Shown here piece after piece: positions 20,097 through 30,825 of a DNA stretch of 64,000 nt. Position 1 is the stretch's first letter. The number at the start of each line of letters is the position of its first letter. Below the pieces are notes generated by a model, which had not been told where the DNA came from, made no database searches, and saw only the letters and a list, made by a program, of their open reading frames with translations. A program made the position numbers and the translations under genes. This DNA comes from an uncultured Cellvibrio sp. Lineage in GTDB: Bacteria; Pseudomonadota; Gammaproteobacteria; Pseudomonadales; Cellvibrionaceae. The DNA is taken from contig CAMLKG010000011.1 in assembly GCA_946480695.1 (NCBI GenBank), positions 1-64,000 of the forward strand. The letters are read 5' to 3'.

Positions 20097-20441
20097 TTAT
20101 TTAGGGGAGAGGGCCTTGCCTTTAAAATTGATCCCTTCCCAGCCGTATTTCATGAAATTACGGATATTTTGATGATCGTTCGCATCCGGATGTTGCAATA
20201 CATCAATACGATAATAATCACCAAAACAACTCAACGTTTGTTCCTTTGTGAGGTTCATTTGTTGAGCAAATGAAAATAATTTACACGACCCTGAATTTTG
20301 TCCCGCATCATTTTTCATATCACCATTTTTAAATTCTGTAGCGGTGAAATTATAGTGAGCGTCAATCAGTGCAATAGTTTCTTTAAAATCGATACTGGAG
20401 GGGGTTGAATTTAGCTTTGCGATGAATGCTTCAATATTCAT
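20097..20441 (-). CDS. HopJ type III effector family protein
   Basis: 114-residue protein matching the HopJ family: IDAHYNFTATEFKNGD, NSGSCKLFSFAQQMNLTKEQTLSCFGDYYR and HQNIRNFMKYGWEGINF. The name comes from a Pseudomonas syringae effector, but the family is widespread in non-pathogens as a short cytosolic protein. No secretion system is visible here, so an effector role should not be assumed. It is upstream of yjbQ in a two-gene unit. Confidence 0.85.
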   Translation of the reverse strand: MNIEAFIAKLNSTPSSIDFKETIALIDAHYNFTATEFKNGDMKNDAGQNSGSCKLFSFAQQMNLTKEQTLSCFGDYYRIDVLQHPDANDHQNIRNFMKYGWEGINFKGKALSPK

Positions 20442-20577
20442 GGTTAACCTGTAATAAAAATAATATTCGTAAACATTTTAACGTTTGAAACGAAAAAATA
20501 ATAACACTTCTGGTTATAACCTCTGGTTGTGTTAGGGTATTTGCGCTATGGTTGCCACATCCACTATCGGGTCATTG

Positions 20578-22281
20578 ATGATCATGACGAAAAGACGTCC
20601 AATTTATATTCCCTTCGCAGGACCGGCGCTGTTGGAGGCGCCGTTGTTAAATAAAGGCAGCGCCTTTACCCAACGCGAACGGCAACAGTTCAACCTGGAG
20701 GGATTGTTACCCTATAAGATTGAAACTATCGAAGAGCAGGAAGCTCGCGTTTACCACCAGCTATGTTCATTTCAGACGCCGATCGATAAACATATTTATT
20801 TACGTAATATACAAGACACTAACGAGACTGCTTATTTTCGCCTGGTAACTGACCATCTCACCGAAATAATGCCGTTGATTTATACCCCTACGGTAGGTTT
20901 GGCTTGTCAGCAATTTTCCAAAATATATCGCCGCAAGCGCGGGCTTTTTATTTCCTATCCTGACCGGGATCGCATTGACGATATGCTTCAAAATGCGACC
21001 AAGCAAAATGTCAAAGTAATAGTAGTTACCGATGGTGAGCGTATCCTGGGGCTAGGTGACCAGGGAATAGGCGGGATGGGAATTCCCATTGGTAAACTTG
21101 CCTTGTATACCGCATGTGGTGGTATTAGCCCGGCTTATACATTACCTGTAACTCTCGATGTGGGAACTAATAATGCAGCGTTACTGGATGATCCCATGTA
21201 CATGGGGTGGCGCCATCCGCGGATTAGCGGTGAGGATTATTATCAATTTGTGGATGAATTCATTCAGGCTGTGAGGGTACGTTGGCCAAATGTCCTTTTA
21301 CAATTTGAGGACTTTTCACAAAATCATGCAACACCGTTATTACAACGTTATCGCAATCAATTATGTTGTTTTAATGATGATATCCAGGGGACTGCGGCAG
21401 TTACTGTGGGTACGCTCATGTCCGCATGCCTGGCGAAAGGCCAGACGTTGAGCGAGCAGCGTATTGTATTCGCGGGTGCCGGCTCTGCCGGCTGCGGTAT
21501 CGCTGACCAAATCGTGAAGCAGATGGTTGCGGAGGGCACTGTTGAAAGCGAAGCGAGAAGCCGGATTTTTTTGATAAGTAAATATGGTTTACTCCAGGAA
21601 AATGCCCCCGAAATATTTGATTTCCAACGCCCGTTTTGTACTCCGGATGAGATAGTAGCTAACTGGTCCTTGACTCATGAACGAGGTGATGGGCCTATTA
21701 ATTTGCTGGATGTTGTCGTTAATACCAGGCCGAGTGTTTTAATTGGCGTATCGGGACAAGCCGGCCTATTTACCAAAGCGGTAGTGGAAGCCATGCAAAT
21801 GCATTGTGAGCGCCCGCTGATTTTGCCGTTATCCAACCCGACCTCGCAAGCGGAGGCCCAACCGGTAGATCTGCTGCGCTGGACAGGAGGGAAAGCATTG
21901 GTTGCTACCGGCAGCCCGTTTCCTGCTGTCGATATGGGGGACCGGTGTATCGAAATTGCGCAATGTAACAATAGTTATATTTTCCCGGGGGTTGGATTGG
22001 GGGTAATCACTGCCAAGGCATCGAGGATTACTGACTCTATGATGATGGCGGCGAGTAAGGCCTTGGCTGATTCCTCGCCGGTGGTCCAAACAGGCGAGGG
22101 GGCTTTATTGCCCCCATTGGAAACTATTCGAACCGTTAGCAAGTCAATTGCAAAGGCGATCGTACTTCAAGCCATTGCTGATGGTGTTGCCATGCCTATT
22201 CCGGAAGATTTGATTGAGGAAAAAATACAGCAAAACTTTTGGGAGCCTGAGTACAGGGAGTATCGTCGAACTTCGTTTTGA
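20578..22281 (+). CDS. maeA: NAD-dependent malic enzyme
   Basis: Oxidative decarboxylation of malate to pyruvate with NAD. About 567 residues from the ATG at 20578 ([15 protein letters not shown]); the open frame extends upstream to 20548. Family landmarks: [29 protein letters not shown] (catalytic Tyr), [26 protein letters not shown] (catalytic Lys), metal ligands in LQFEDFSQ and [11 protein letters not shown], and NAD-binding [12 protein letters not shown]. The C-terminal [14 protein letters not shown] motif reads [13 protein letters not shown]. It appears monocistronic. Confidence 0.96.
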   Translation: MIMTKRRPIYIPFAGPALLEAPLLNKGSAFTQRERQQFNLEGLLPYKIETIEEQEARVYHQLCSFQTPIDKHIYLRNIQDTNETAYFRLVTDHLTEIMPLIYTPTVGLACQQFSKIYRRKRGLFISYPDRDRIDDMLQNATKQNVKVIVVTDGERILGLGDQGIGGMGIPIGKLALYTACGGISPAYTLPVTLDVGTNNAALLDDPMYMGWRHPRISGEDYYQFVDEFIQAVRVRWPNVLLQFEDFSQNHATPLLQRYRNQLCCFNDDIQGTAAVTVGTLMSACLAKGQTLSEQRIVFAGAGSAGCGIADQIVKQMVAEGTVESEARSRIFLISKYGLLQENAPEIFDFQRPFCTPDEIVANWSLTHERGDGPINLLDVVVNTRPSVLIGVSGQAGLFTKAVVEAMQMHCERPLILPLSNPTSQAEAQPVDLLRWTGGKALVATGSPFPAVDMGDRCIEIAQCNNSYIFPGVGLGVITAKASRITDSMMMAASKALADSSPVVQTGEGALLPPLETIRTVSKSIAKAIVLQAIADGVAMPIPEDLIEEKIQQNFWEPEYREYRRTSF

Positions 22282-22632
22282 TGGTGTATTCGGGTATTAA
22301 TGTCCGGTTATGAAAAATGTGTGTATTTTATTTTTTTGTAACCTATATGCTAGTCTTCAAAAAGGAGGTTTCCATACGATTGCATATTACTGATGTTGAA
22401 TATGGTGACATTTGGTCAAATAGACCATAAAATCAACACCAAGTTAAGAATTGTTGATTTTGGTGCCATTCTCTCTATCGCTTCTTTTTTAGCTGATGCA
22501 GAATAGGCAGTAATAGAGGGAACGGGCCGATGATCTAAAACTATTGGCGGGTATATTATAAAACCTCGACGATAACTTAAGGTCATATAGGCATGGCGTT
22601 CAGCCTATGCGGATATTTCAGGAGTGTAACCG
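22282..22632 (+). promoter_or_regulatory. Palindrome-rich leader before the yjbR unit
   Basis: 351 bp with no long gene but several perfect inverted repeats. TATGGT/ACCATA (22401-22406 and 22424-22429) encloses TGGTC/GACCA (22413-22427). Immediately after comes AAAATCAACA/TGTTGATTTT (22429-22438 and 22452-22461), which overlaps a second possible pairing CACCAA/TTGGTG (22437-22442 and 22460-22465). The nested repeats suggest regulator binding sites or alternative RNA stems. No family is recognised. Confidence 0.45.
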
Positions 22633-22776
22633 GTGCCAGTACAAGGGCAGTTTCAAGTACAAATTATCGATTTTGCTGATTTGCGGCTTGGGCAATCCTG
22701 TAACAGTGCTATTGCACTAACCCTAACCCTTTTTTATAGCTTTTTAATCGACCTGAGTTGTTCGATAAAGGACTAA
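22633..22776 (+). CDS. Possible 47-residue leader peptide
   Basis: GTG-started frame of 47 codons with a GGAG 8 bases upstream. The stop TAA ends 3 bp before the yjbR ATG, so translation of the two could be coupled. Residues 1-26 are mixed polar (VPVQGQFQVQ start); 27-45 are hydrophobic with a repeated LTLTLF segment. Family unrecognised. It is supported only by its start, ribosome site and tight spacing, so it may be fortuitous. Confidence 0.3.
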   Translation: MPVQGQFQVQIIDFADLRLGQSCNSAIALTLTLFYSFLIDLSCSIKD

Positions 22777-22779
22777 AAC

Positions 22780-23142
22780 ATGGATTTTCTTTCTGCACAG
22801 AAATACCTATTAAATAAACATCAGGCCAAAGAGATGTTCCCTTCTGGCCCTGATATGGCGGTGTATAAAGTCTGCCATAAAATGTTTGCGACCTTGACGG
22901 CTGAAGGCGGTGTTCCGCGCGTGAGCCTCAAGTGCGATCCTGATTTAGCCCTGCAATTGCGTGAGCAATATCCAGCGGTGCGGCCGGGGTTTCAAATGAA
23001 TAAAAAACACTGGAATACCATCATATTGGATGGCTCCATTCCAACGGAGCAAATCCAGCGGATGATCGACCATTCCTATCAACTAATCGTTGATAATTTG
23101 CCGACGGCTGAGCGTGAACAATTACTTGCCTCCAGAAAGTAA
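22780..23142 (+). CDS. MmcQ/YjbR-like protein
   Basis: 120-residue YjbR-family protein (CyaY-like fold, often called a DNA-binding protein without firm evidence). Motifs: KEMFPSGPDMAVYKVCHKMFATL, RVSLKCDPDLALQLREQYPAVRPGF and MNKKHWNTIILDGSIP. It has its own AAAGGA ribosome site. It is followed after 69 bp by an XRE-cupin regulator on the same strand. Confidence 0.88.
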   Translation: MDFLSAQKYLLNKHQAKEMFPSGPDMAVYKVCHKMFATLTAEGGVPRVSLKCDPDLALQLREQYPAVRPGFQMNKKHWNTIILDGSIPTEQIQRMIDHSYQLIVDNLPTAEREQLLASRK

Positions 23143-23211
23143 GCCTAGCTATAACGCCGGGTTTAAGTCCGGTGTTTAATGAAATGGACTTCATATATCT
23201 AGGTGCTGAAT

Positions 23212-23796
23212 ATGTCTATTAAAGGAATTGGCCTGGATTCATTAAGCTCGCCCGATCCTGCGGTTTCCCATAGCTCCCATGGTCATGTTGCTGCGCGCCT
23301 CAAGTTAATCCGCGAAACATTTGGCATTTCCCAGCGAGAATTAGCTAAACGTGCCGGCGTCACCAATAGCAATATCTCAATGATTGAGCTTGGGCAGGTC
23401 AGCCCGAGTATTCAGTCGCTTGAGCGTATTCTCGCAGTCATCCCCATTAGCCTATCGGATTTTTTCGCCATTCAGTCGACATCTACCGTTCGTGTTAATC
23501 GAGCTTCAAATTTATCGTTTTCCGGGGAAAGGAGCCTTTCCCAAACAGGAGATCAATTAAATTCCCGAATGCTGGTTATCCCGGTTAATAATACTAGCGG
23601 ACTGGGATTGCCGGAATGTGACACCGCCGGTTTGGTTGTGTCGGGCATTGCACAATTAAAAATAATTGCAGCGACTGAACAGTTAAGCGCCGGGGATAGC
23701 TTTTACATTCCCGCGCGCCAACTCCATCAGTTTATTAATTCCGGCGAAGTCCCCCTCCAGCTATTCCTTTGTTCGCGCATTGTGGGCGGGCACTAA
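23212..23796 (+). CDS. XRE-family regulator with cupin domain
   Basis: About 195 residues. The N-terminal Cro/C1-type helix-turn-helix spans about 27-80 (RLKLIRETFGISQRELAKRAGVTNSNISMIELG). A C-terminal cupin spans about 100-190 (SGIAQLKIIAATEQLSAGDSFYIPARQLHQF), an arrangement like PuuR-type regulators of amine or small-molecule metabolism. The start ATG is at 23212, with an upstream GTG at 23203 as alternative. The ligand is unknown; it lies between yjbR and fadBA and could control either. Confidence 0.88.
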   Translation: MSIKGIGLDSLSSPDPAVSHSSHGHVAARLKLIRETFGISQRELAKRAGVTNSNISMIELGQVSPSIQSLERILAVIPISLSDFFAIQSTSTVRVNRASNLSFSGERSLSQTGDQLNSRMLVIPVNNTSGLGLPECDTAGLVVSGIAQLKIIAATEQLSAGDSFYIPARQLHQFINSGEVPLQLFLCSRIVGGH

Positions 23797-23911
23797 TTAT
23801 TGTTTTTTTTCGTATTATTCCCGTTAGCTCTGTATGGCGTGAGGCAACTTAACCTCCGCCTGCTAAACTCAAAGCCTGGTTTTCCCTCCTATTACAAAGA
23901 GAGATTTGATT

Positions 23912-26059
23912 ATGTTCCAAGGAAAAGCCCTTAAGGTTTCGCTGCTGCCGGAAGGTATTGCGGAGTTAACCTTTGACCTGCAAGGCGAGTCAGTGAATAA
24001 ATTCAATTTGCTTGCCGTCTCTGAACTCCAACAGGTTCTGGATTTGCTCGATCAAGCCAAAGACGTCAAGGGGCTGTTGGTAAAAAGTGCCAAGGATGTA
24101 TTTATTGTCGGGGCCGACATTATGGAATTTGGCGCTGTTTTTGCGTCTGGACCAGAAAATATTACAAGCCACCTTGCGACCAATAATCGCAATTTTTGCC
24201 GCCTTGAAGATCTGCCGTTTCCGACTGTCGTCGCCATTAACGGTTTCGCATTGGGTGGTGGATTTGAGTTTTGCCTTTCCTGCGATTACCGCATTGCAAG
24301 TACCAATGCCAAAGTCGGTTTGCCGGAAACCAAGCTGGGGATAATACCCGGCTGGGGAGGAACCGTGCGTTTGCCCCGGATTGCGGGCTTGGATACAGCG
24401 GTTGAGTGGATTGCCGCAGGCAAGGAAAACGATGCGGAAACTGCCTTGGCTGTTCGTGTTGTTGATGCCGTAGTCGAACAGGAAAAGCTTTATGAGGCCG
24501 CATTGCATTGTTTGAAGCAATGTATGAATGGCAAGTTTGATTATCTGGCGCGTCGAACCCAGAAGAAAGGTCCGTTGAAGTTAAACTTCATTGAATCCAT
24601 GATGGCGTTTGAAACTTCCAAGGCATTTGTGGGAGCACAGGCCGGGCGCAACTATCCGGCCCCGGTGAGTGCGATTAAAGCCATGCAAAAAGCTGCGGAT
24701 AAAGGTCGCGATGAAGCGTTACAGGCGGAAGCGGAAAACTTCGCCAAAATGGCGCAAACCCCGGTTGCCCAGTCATTGGTTGGTATTTTTGTCAATGAGC
24801 AAATGTTGGGTAAAAAGGCAAAGGGATGGGAGAAAAAGGCAGATAAAAAAATCGAGCGCGCCGCGGTTTTGGGCGCTGGAATAATGGGGGGAGGGATTGC
24901 CTATCAATCAGCACTCAAAGGCGTGCCTATCAAAATGAAGGATATTGCCCAGAAAGGCATCGATTTGGGATTATCCGAAGCCAATAAATTATTAAGCAAG
25001 CGTGTTGAACGTAAAAAAATGTCGGCGGCGGAAATGGGCGATGTGCTTAATCGCATCGAACCAGCGTTAAGCTATGACGGCTTTGACCAGGTGGATATTG
25101 TGGTTGAGGCGGTTGTTGAAAATCCAAAGGTAAAAAAAGCTGTTTTAGCCGAAGTTGAATCCAGGGTGAAAGCCGATACCATCATTGCATCCAATACCTC
25201 CACCATTTCGATTTCTCTTTTGGCGGAAGCCATGAGCCGCCCGGAAAATTTCTGTGGCATGCATTTTTTCAACCCCGTGCATATGATGCCCCTGGTCGAA
25301 GTGATTCGCGGTGTGAAAACCTCGGACAACGCTGTCGCCCGTACGGTAGCTTACGCAAATGCGATGGGTAAAAAACCAATAGTTGTCAAAGATTGCCCCG
25401 GTTTCCTGGTGAATCGCGTGTTGTTTCCCTATTTGGCCGGGTTTGCGATGCTGGTTCGTGATGGTGTGGATTTCCAGCGTATTGATAAGGTAATGGAAAC
25501 CTGGGGTTGGCCCATGGGTCCTGCCTATTTACTGGATGTGGTAGGGATTGATACCGCCGTCCACGCCGAAAAAGTCATGGCTGAGGGTTTCCCTGACCGT
25601 ATGAAACGCGATTTCACTTCTTGTACCGATGCGCTTTTTGCCGCCGGCCGCCTGGGCCAGAAAAATGAAAAAGGTTTTTACAACTACGAATTGGATAAGA
25701 AAGGAAAGCCGGCGAAGGTACCCGCACCCGAAGTGCTCGACATCCTTAAACCGACAATTACCGCCGCAGTGGAAATAAGCGATGAAGATATAGTCGCCCG
25801 GATGATGATTCCCATGGCTACCGAATTAACGCGTTGCCTTGATGAGGGCATAGTTGAAACGGCAGCGGAAGCGGATATGGCCCTGGTCTATGGCACCGGT
25901 TTTCCTCCGTTCCGCGGCGGGGTTTTCCGCTGGATTGACTCTATAAGTGCGCAAGCATTTTACGATATGGCGAATAAATTCAGCGGTCTTGGGGCCTTAT
26001 ATACCCCACCCGACAGCTTGAAAGCCAAAGCGGCTAACAATCAGAAATTTTACGGTTAA
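23912..26059 (+). CDS. fadB: Fatty-acid oxidation complex subunit alpha
   Basis: Multifunctional enoyl-CoA hydratase/3-hydroxyacyl-CoA dehydrogenase of beta-oxidation, 715 residues from the ATG at 23912. The N-terminal crotonase domain contains [17 protein letters not shown] and the catalytic Glu in [16 protein letters not shown]. The NAD domain starts at [17 protein letters not shown] (about 320), and the dehydrogenase His is in [16 protein letters not shown]. The ribosome site is AGAGAG. It pairs with fadA 12 bp downstream. Confidence 0.97.
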   Translation: MFQGKALKVSLLPEGIAELTFDLQGESVNKFNLLAVSELQQVLDLLDQAKDVKGLLVKSAKDVFIVGADIMEFGAVFASGPENITSHLATNNRNFCRLEDLPFPTVVAINGFALGGGFEFCLSCDYRIASTNAKVGLPETKLGIIPGWGGTVRLPRIAGLDTAVEWIAAGKENDAETALAVRVVDAVVEQEKLYEAALHCLKQCMNGKFDYLARRTQKKGPLKLNFIESMMAFETSKAFVGAQAGRNYPAPVSAIKAMQKAADKGRDEALQAEAENFAKMAQTPVAQSLVGIFVNEQMLGKKAKGWEKKADKKIERAAVLGAGIMGGGIAYQSALKGVPIKMKDIAQKGIDLGLSEANKLLSKRVERKKMSAAEMGDVLNRIEPALSYDGFDQVDIVVEAVVENPKVKKAVLAEVESRVKADTIIASNTSTISISLLAEAMSRPENFCGMHFFNPVHMMPLVEVIRGVKTSDNAVARTVAYANAMGKKPIVVKDCPGFLVNRVLFPYLAGFAMLVRDGVDFQRIDKVMETWGWPMGPAYLLDVVGIDTAVHAEKVMAEGFPDRMKRDFTSCTDALFAAGRLGQKNEKGFYNYELDKKGKPAKVPAPEVLDILKPTITAAVEISDEDIVARMMIPMATELTRCLDEGIVETAAEADMALVYGTGFPPFRGGVFRWIDSISAQAFYDMANKFSGLGALYTPPDSLKAKAANNQKFYG

Positions 26060-27250
<1,191 letters not shown>

Positions 27251-27269
27251 TGCCCTGAACGTTTGCCCG

Positions 27270-27305
27270 CAGCAAACAGCCAATCTGCGGATTGGCTGTT
27301 TGCTG
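27270..27305 (+). terminator. Long perfect stem-loop after fadA
   Basis: A 16-bp perfectly paired stem, arms 27270-27285 (beginning CAGCAAACAG) and 27290-27305, with a 4-nt loop, 19 bp after the fadA stop. No T-tract follows (ATGTACAG), so it is not a canonical intrinsic terminator. It may protect the 3' end of fadBA mRNA. Confidence 0.6.
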
Positions 27306-27391
27306 ATGTACAGAACTTTGCCATCTTATTTGCAAGGTTTTTTCTGAACCTCTGTTAAAATCCTCCATCGTTTTTTTGGGATGGATATGAT

Positions 27392-28780
27392 TTGAAGTTT
27401 TTTCGCCTTGATGAGGGCGCTTCGCCAGCTGCCTGGGTTTTCTCCCAACTTTCCCATCTATTGAATGGTATTGATGACCAGTCATTCGCCATGGGCTTCA
27501 AATGTCCACAACCTTATCTTCCTGGCCAACCGGCAATAGAACTGGTTGCAATAATCCATGTGAATACCCAATCACCAGAACCGGTCATTCATGTATGTAT
27601 GTTTCCTTTTTCCGCAGGAAAGTTACCGGATATTGATTCGCTGGCTGGTGACCTGGCATCCATCACAAGTTACGCACAAAGGAATCACTTTCCCGTCCTG
27701 GATATTTCAGCGCCTTGGAATTTGCTTCCGGTACAGGTACCCAAACCCTGGGGGCGGGAAATATGGTTTACCGGGATAGAGGAGCGCGGCCAGGCGGGAG
27801 TGAAGGGAATCGGTGGTGCGCTGCCTTTGCCTTGGGTTTTAGCGCTCTTTCCGCAAACAACCGAACAATCATTGATTTTGTTAAAGGTGCTCGATCCTTT
27901 GCCCGATGAGGTGTATGGCGACCTTTACTTCGAATTGCATGAAGAGAAGCAAGAAGTTTATGTCGTTACGCATATCGATACCCAGGCTTGGCCGGAGGGG
28001 GTTGGTTATATCCAGTTGGGCTTTTCACCTGCAAAAAGGTCTGCCTATGCGAACGACGATGAATTTAAGAAAGCTTATCTGGATGCAGTGGAAAAATACG
28101 AGAAAGTGCGTCGTGCTCTGGATAAAAAACTGGATGGATTTCGTCAACAGGAAAATATAGGTCTGAGCGAACCTTTATCGTCAGTCAAGTTGAAAAAATG
28201 GATTAACAATTTGTCGCAATCCATTGAATACAAAGACTTAATACAAAACGAGCAACAGTTAAGGCAGGTAATGAATGATTTTGTTAACCATATGCCATTA
28301 ACGGTAGGCGACACTTTGGCAGTTCCCAGGCTTGTACCCCATGCGCTCCAGCATGGTGTCCGGGTTGTCGAATTCCAAACGCCCGTTTACGAGCGAAAAA
28401 TCCTCAGTTTTGCACAAAAAGTTCTCACCCAAAACCATTGGGATACCAGGGAAGCATTAAGCATCGCCAATATGGATCATCCGTTTACCTCTCGCCCAGA
28501 AGTCATATTCAGGAATGATGTTGCTAGCGTTGAGCAGATCGTGAATTTTGATGATTTTGTAGTGCGACGTATTCATTTGCAGGCGGGTACCTGCGATGCG
28601 GAGAAATCAGGCTATGGGTTACTTATGCCCGTTACAGGTGAATTGATAGTATTGTGGGGAGGTAATCAGCGAATTATAAAAGCTGGTGAAGCATCCTTAT
28701 TACCGGGATTCCTAATGAAACAGTGTAAATTTATGGCCGAAGGCGCTTGTTTATTTCTATATGCATTTCCCAAGGTGTAA
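27392..28780 (+). CDS. Phosphomannose isomerase-like cupin protein
   Basis: 462-residue protein starting with TTG at 27392 (GGGATGG upstream; the nearby ATG is out of frame). KPWGREIWFTGIEERG at about 118-132 is the lead motif of class I mannose-6-phosphate isomerases. LYFELHEEKQEVYVV sits where the metal-binding QVHPDDEYA motif would be. PHALQHGVRVVEFQTPVYERKIL resembles the second PMI half, and a cupin-like C-terminus follows. A charged helix (about 225-280) is an insertion. The metal ligands look altered, so activity is doubtful; it could be a divergent sugar isomerase or a binding protein. Confidence 0.6.
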   Translation: MKFFRLDEGASPAAWVFSQLSHLLNGIDDQSFAMGFKCPQPYLPGQPAIELVAIIHVNTQSPEPVIHVCMFPFSAGKLPDIDSLAGDLASITSYAQRNHFPVLDISAPWNLLPVQVPKPWGREIWFTGIEERGQAGVKGIGGALPLPWVLALFPQTTEQSLILLKVLDPLPDEVYGDLYFELHEEKQEVYVVTHIDTQAWPEGVGYIQLGFSPAKRSAYANDDEFKKAYLDAVEKYEKVRRALDKKLDGFRQQENIGLSEPLSSVKLKKWINNLSQSIEYKDLIQNEQQLRQVMNDFVNHMPLTVGDTLAVPRLVPHALQHGVRVVEFQTPVYERKILSFAQKVLTQNHWDTREALSIANMDHPFTSRPEVIFRNDVASVEQIVNFDDFVVRRIHLQAGTCDAEKSGYGLLMPVTGELIVLWGGNQRIIKAGEASLLPGFLMKQCKFMAEGACLFLYAFPKV

Positions 28781-28836
28781 TAGGTTTTGATAGTGTTGGG
28801 TGCTAGAATGCGCGCCCGGTTTACCTAGAGGTATTT

Positions 28837-29103
28837 ATGTCATCGTTTTACGAAATCATTGAGCTTATGAACGGCGATGTGGCTCTGGCACGGGCTGATG
28901 ACGAAAATAATGAACCTTTGGTCACCATTCGTTTTTCTTCCGAGTCCCTGGCTTTTCTTGGTGAGGAAAAATTCAACGTAGCTAAAGCAATGATTGAGGC
29001 TGGTATGGAGGCGGCGGGTGATATTGCGGACCAGCAGGCTGAATCCACGCTGGATGATCTTATTGAAGAAGTAAACGATACCGAAAAACTAATGCTGCAC
29101 TAG
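28837..29103 (+). CDS. Conserved small acidic protein
   Basis: 88-residue acidic soluble protein beginning MSSFYEIIELMNGDVALARAD and ending in an Asp/Glu-rich helix. I recognise it only as a conserved hypothetical of gammaproteobacteria found near lexA-sulA and fadBA. AGAGG lies upstream of the ATG. It converges on sulA with 18 bp between stops. Confidence 0.75.
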   Translation: MSSFYEIIELMNGDVALARADDENNEPLVTIRFSSESLAFLGEEKFNVAKAMIEAGMEAAGDIADQQAESTLDDLIEEVNDTEKLMLH

Positions 29104-29121
29104 TCAGTGACAGCGTCCTTG

Positions 29122-29529
29122 CTAGCGAACTCTCAACAGCAGCCCCTGGCATTTTCCCTGCATAGCGGCAATCTCCAATTGATTCAATTCTTTATCGGTT
29201 AGTTTTCCCGGGCTGGAAATAACGGTGTGGCTATTTCCCGCTGCCAATGCCTCCCAGGTAATCCATAACAAACTCGGCAGATCATGGCAGTGGATTAGAC
29301 GTATATAACGCGTATTGACCCCGTAGGATTCCAATAATTCACGACTGATATTGTGCGGCGCGATCCAGGTTATCCAGCGATCCCTGGCACTATTACTGAG
29401 GTAAGCAATCATAGGCATCAGTAATGCCATTTGCTCCGGGGAATCACTGGTGAGTACCAATTCGGTGACTCCGCCTGAAGGTTGCTGGCGTTGGATATGT
29501 GTAGAGCTGACACGGGCTAGATTAGTCAC
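29122..29529 (-). CDS. sulA: SulA-like SOS cell-division inhibitor
   Basis: 135-residue protein; SulA proteins bind FtsZ and block septation during DNA damage. The features are a variable N-terminus ([19 protein letters not shown]), then a RecA-like core with [23 protein letters not shown] and [18 protein letters not shown]. It overlaps the end of lexA by 8 bp, so it is the second gene of the lexA transcript and under the same SOS boxes. It is shorter than E. coli SulA (169), as usual in pseudomonads. Confidence 0.85.
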   Translation of the reverse strand: MTNLARVSSTHIQRQQPSGGVTELVLTSDSPEQMALLMPMIAYLSNSARDRWITWIAPHNISRELLESYGVNTRYIRLIHCHDLPSLLWITWEALAAGNSHTVISSPGKLTDKELNQLEIAAMQGKCQGLLLRVR

Positions 29530-30124
29530 GACGAATTACTCCTACGCTTAACCCTTCGATACAAAACTCCTGGTCGCGCATATCCACATGGATAACATCA
29601 AACTCCGGGTTTTCAGGCCAAAGTTCCACCAATGCTTTGTTTCCCGAGCGTTTAAAGCGTTTTACTGTCACTTCCTCGCCAATCCGGGCAACAACAATTT
29701 GGCCATTCCGAACCTGGTCTGTGCGATGCACTGCCAGTAAATCACCATCCAGTATTCCGGCATCTTTCATGCTCATGCCATGGACACGCAATAAGTAATC
29801 CGCGCCGGGTGAAAAAAAGTCATAAGGAATATTGCAATAATCCTCTATGTGTTCCTGGGCAAGAATGGGGTTGCCCGCAGCGACACGTCCAACAATCGGG
29901 ATTCCGTTGTGGGTTTCCGGCAAACGTATTCCACGCGACGCACCTGGAATAATTTCAATTGCGCCTTTTCGGGCCAGTGCCTTGATATGTTCTTCAGCGG
30001 CGTTAGCAGACTTAAAACCCAGGATGCGCGCGATTTCAGCACGGGTAGGGGGGTAGCCGGTTTCATCGGCATATTTACGAATAAGGTTTAATACTTCTTC
30101 CTGGCGCGGCGTTAAGTCTGACAT
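29522..30124 (-). CDS. lexA: SOS repressor LexA
   Basis: Repressor of the DNA-damage response, self-cleaved when RecA is activated. 200 residues. The N-terminal winged helix has [22 protein letters not shown]. The cleavage bond is Ala83-Gly84 in GRVAAGNP. The catalytic dyad is Ser118 ([10 protein letters not shown]) and Lys155 (EEVTVKRF). Two SOS boxes lie within 50 bp upstream, which indicates autoregulation of lexA-sulA. Confidence 0.98.
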   Translation of the reverse strand: MSDLTPRQEEVLNLIRKYADETGYPPTRAEIARILGFKSANAAEEHIKALARKGAIEIIPGASRGIRLPETHNGIPIVGRVAAGNPILAQEHIEDYCNIPYDFFSPGADYLLRVHGMSMKDAGILDGDLLAVHRTDQVRNGQIVVARIGEEVTVKRFKRSGNKALVELWPENPEFDVIHVDMRDQEFCIEGLSVGVIRRD

Positions 30125-30138
30125 ATGGCACTCCTGGT

Positions 30139-30154
30139 CTGTTTATTTGTACAG
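30139..30154 (-). promoter_or_regulatory. SOS box 1 upstream of lexA
   Basis: CTG-N10-CAG element CTGTTTATTTGTACAG, 15 bp before the lexA start. It matches the gammaproteobacterial LexA-box pattern with intact CTGT and ACAG ends. Confidence 0.9.
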
Positions 30155-30157
30155 TTA

Positions 30158-30173
30158 TTGTGATTATATACAG
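30158..30173 (-). promoter_or_regulatory. SOS box 2 upstream of lexA
   Basis: TTGTGATTATATACAG matches 12 of 16 positions of the E. coli consensus, with one perfect half-site (TATATACAG). It is 3 bp from box 1, an arrangement seen at E. coli lexA and expected to allow cooperative repression. Confidence 0.65.
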
Positions 30174-30321
30174 TAATTAAGGTTGTGCAATAGTTTTTCA
30201 AACCGGTCTTTATTTGCCCTGTTGATGAGGTAGATGGCGCATTCAGGCCGGCTACCCGTCGTATATCGCCCAGGCAAACATACTGGCGGAGTAAAAGATG
30301 GGTATTTGGGATGATTCCGAT

Positions 30322-30348
30322 TAAAGGTTTTGTGATTTATGCCGCTAG
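30322..30348 (+). promoter_or_regulatory. Sigma-28 (FliA) promoter of fliS
   Basis: TAAAGGTT, exactly 11 bases, then GCCGCTAG, compared with the FliA consensus TAAAGTTT-N11-GCCGATAA. It lies 70 bp before the first fliS. This fits late-class flagellar expression of the fliS-fliT pair. Confidence 0.75.
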
Positions 30349-30418
30349 CATTAGGGCGCAGGGATTATTTATCCCGCGTTGACAATAACGATGTCTCCCG
30401 TTGAATCCCAGGTGATTT

Positions 30419-30805
30419 ATGAATTCCTATTCTGCCGTGCAAAATTATGCCAGTGTCAAGGTGCATTCCGGTGTCGAATCCGCCTCGCCCCACCGATTGA
30501 TCCAAATGTTGTTTGAAGGTGCACTTGAGCGGATTGCGCAGGCGAAAGGCGCCATGCTGCAGAACCAGATCGCTCGCAAAGGTGAATTGATCGGGAAAGC
30601 CACGGCAATTGTAGGTGGGTTGCAGGGGAGTTTGAATGATAAGGATGGTGGCGGTCTGGCCGACAACCTGGATAGCCTTTACGACTATATTATTCGTCGT
30701 TTGACCCAGGCAAATTTTGAAAATAATCCTGAATACCTTGATGAATGTGGTCGTTTACTGGGTGAAATAAAATCCGCCTGGGATGCGATTGCAAACCAGG
30801 TGTAA
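30419..30805 (+). CDS. fliS: Flagellin export chaperone FliS
   Basis: Cytosolic chaperone that binds the flagellin C-terminus before export. 128 residues; MNSYSAVQNYASVKVHSGVESASPHRLIQMLFEGALERI is the typical N-terminal half, followed by KGELIGKATAIVGGLQGSL and the four-helix bundle end SAWDAI. It overlaps the next gene region by the TAATG junction. Notably fliC, flaG and fliD, usually upstream, are not here; lexA is. Confidence 0.95.
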   Translation: MNSYSAVQNYASVKVHSGVESASPHRLIQMLFEGALERIAQAKGAMLQNQIARKGELIGKATAIVGGLQGSLNDKDGGGLADNLDSLYDYIIRRLTQANFENNPEYLDECGRLLGEIKSAWDAIANQV

Positions 30806-30825
30806 TGAGCGAAGGGAGAATTACC

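Noticed and set aside
20097..20441. Type III secreted virulence effector
   Set aside because: The family is named HopJ, but it is widespread in non-pathogens and no secretion genes or signals are seen.
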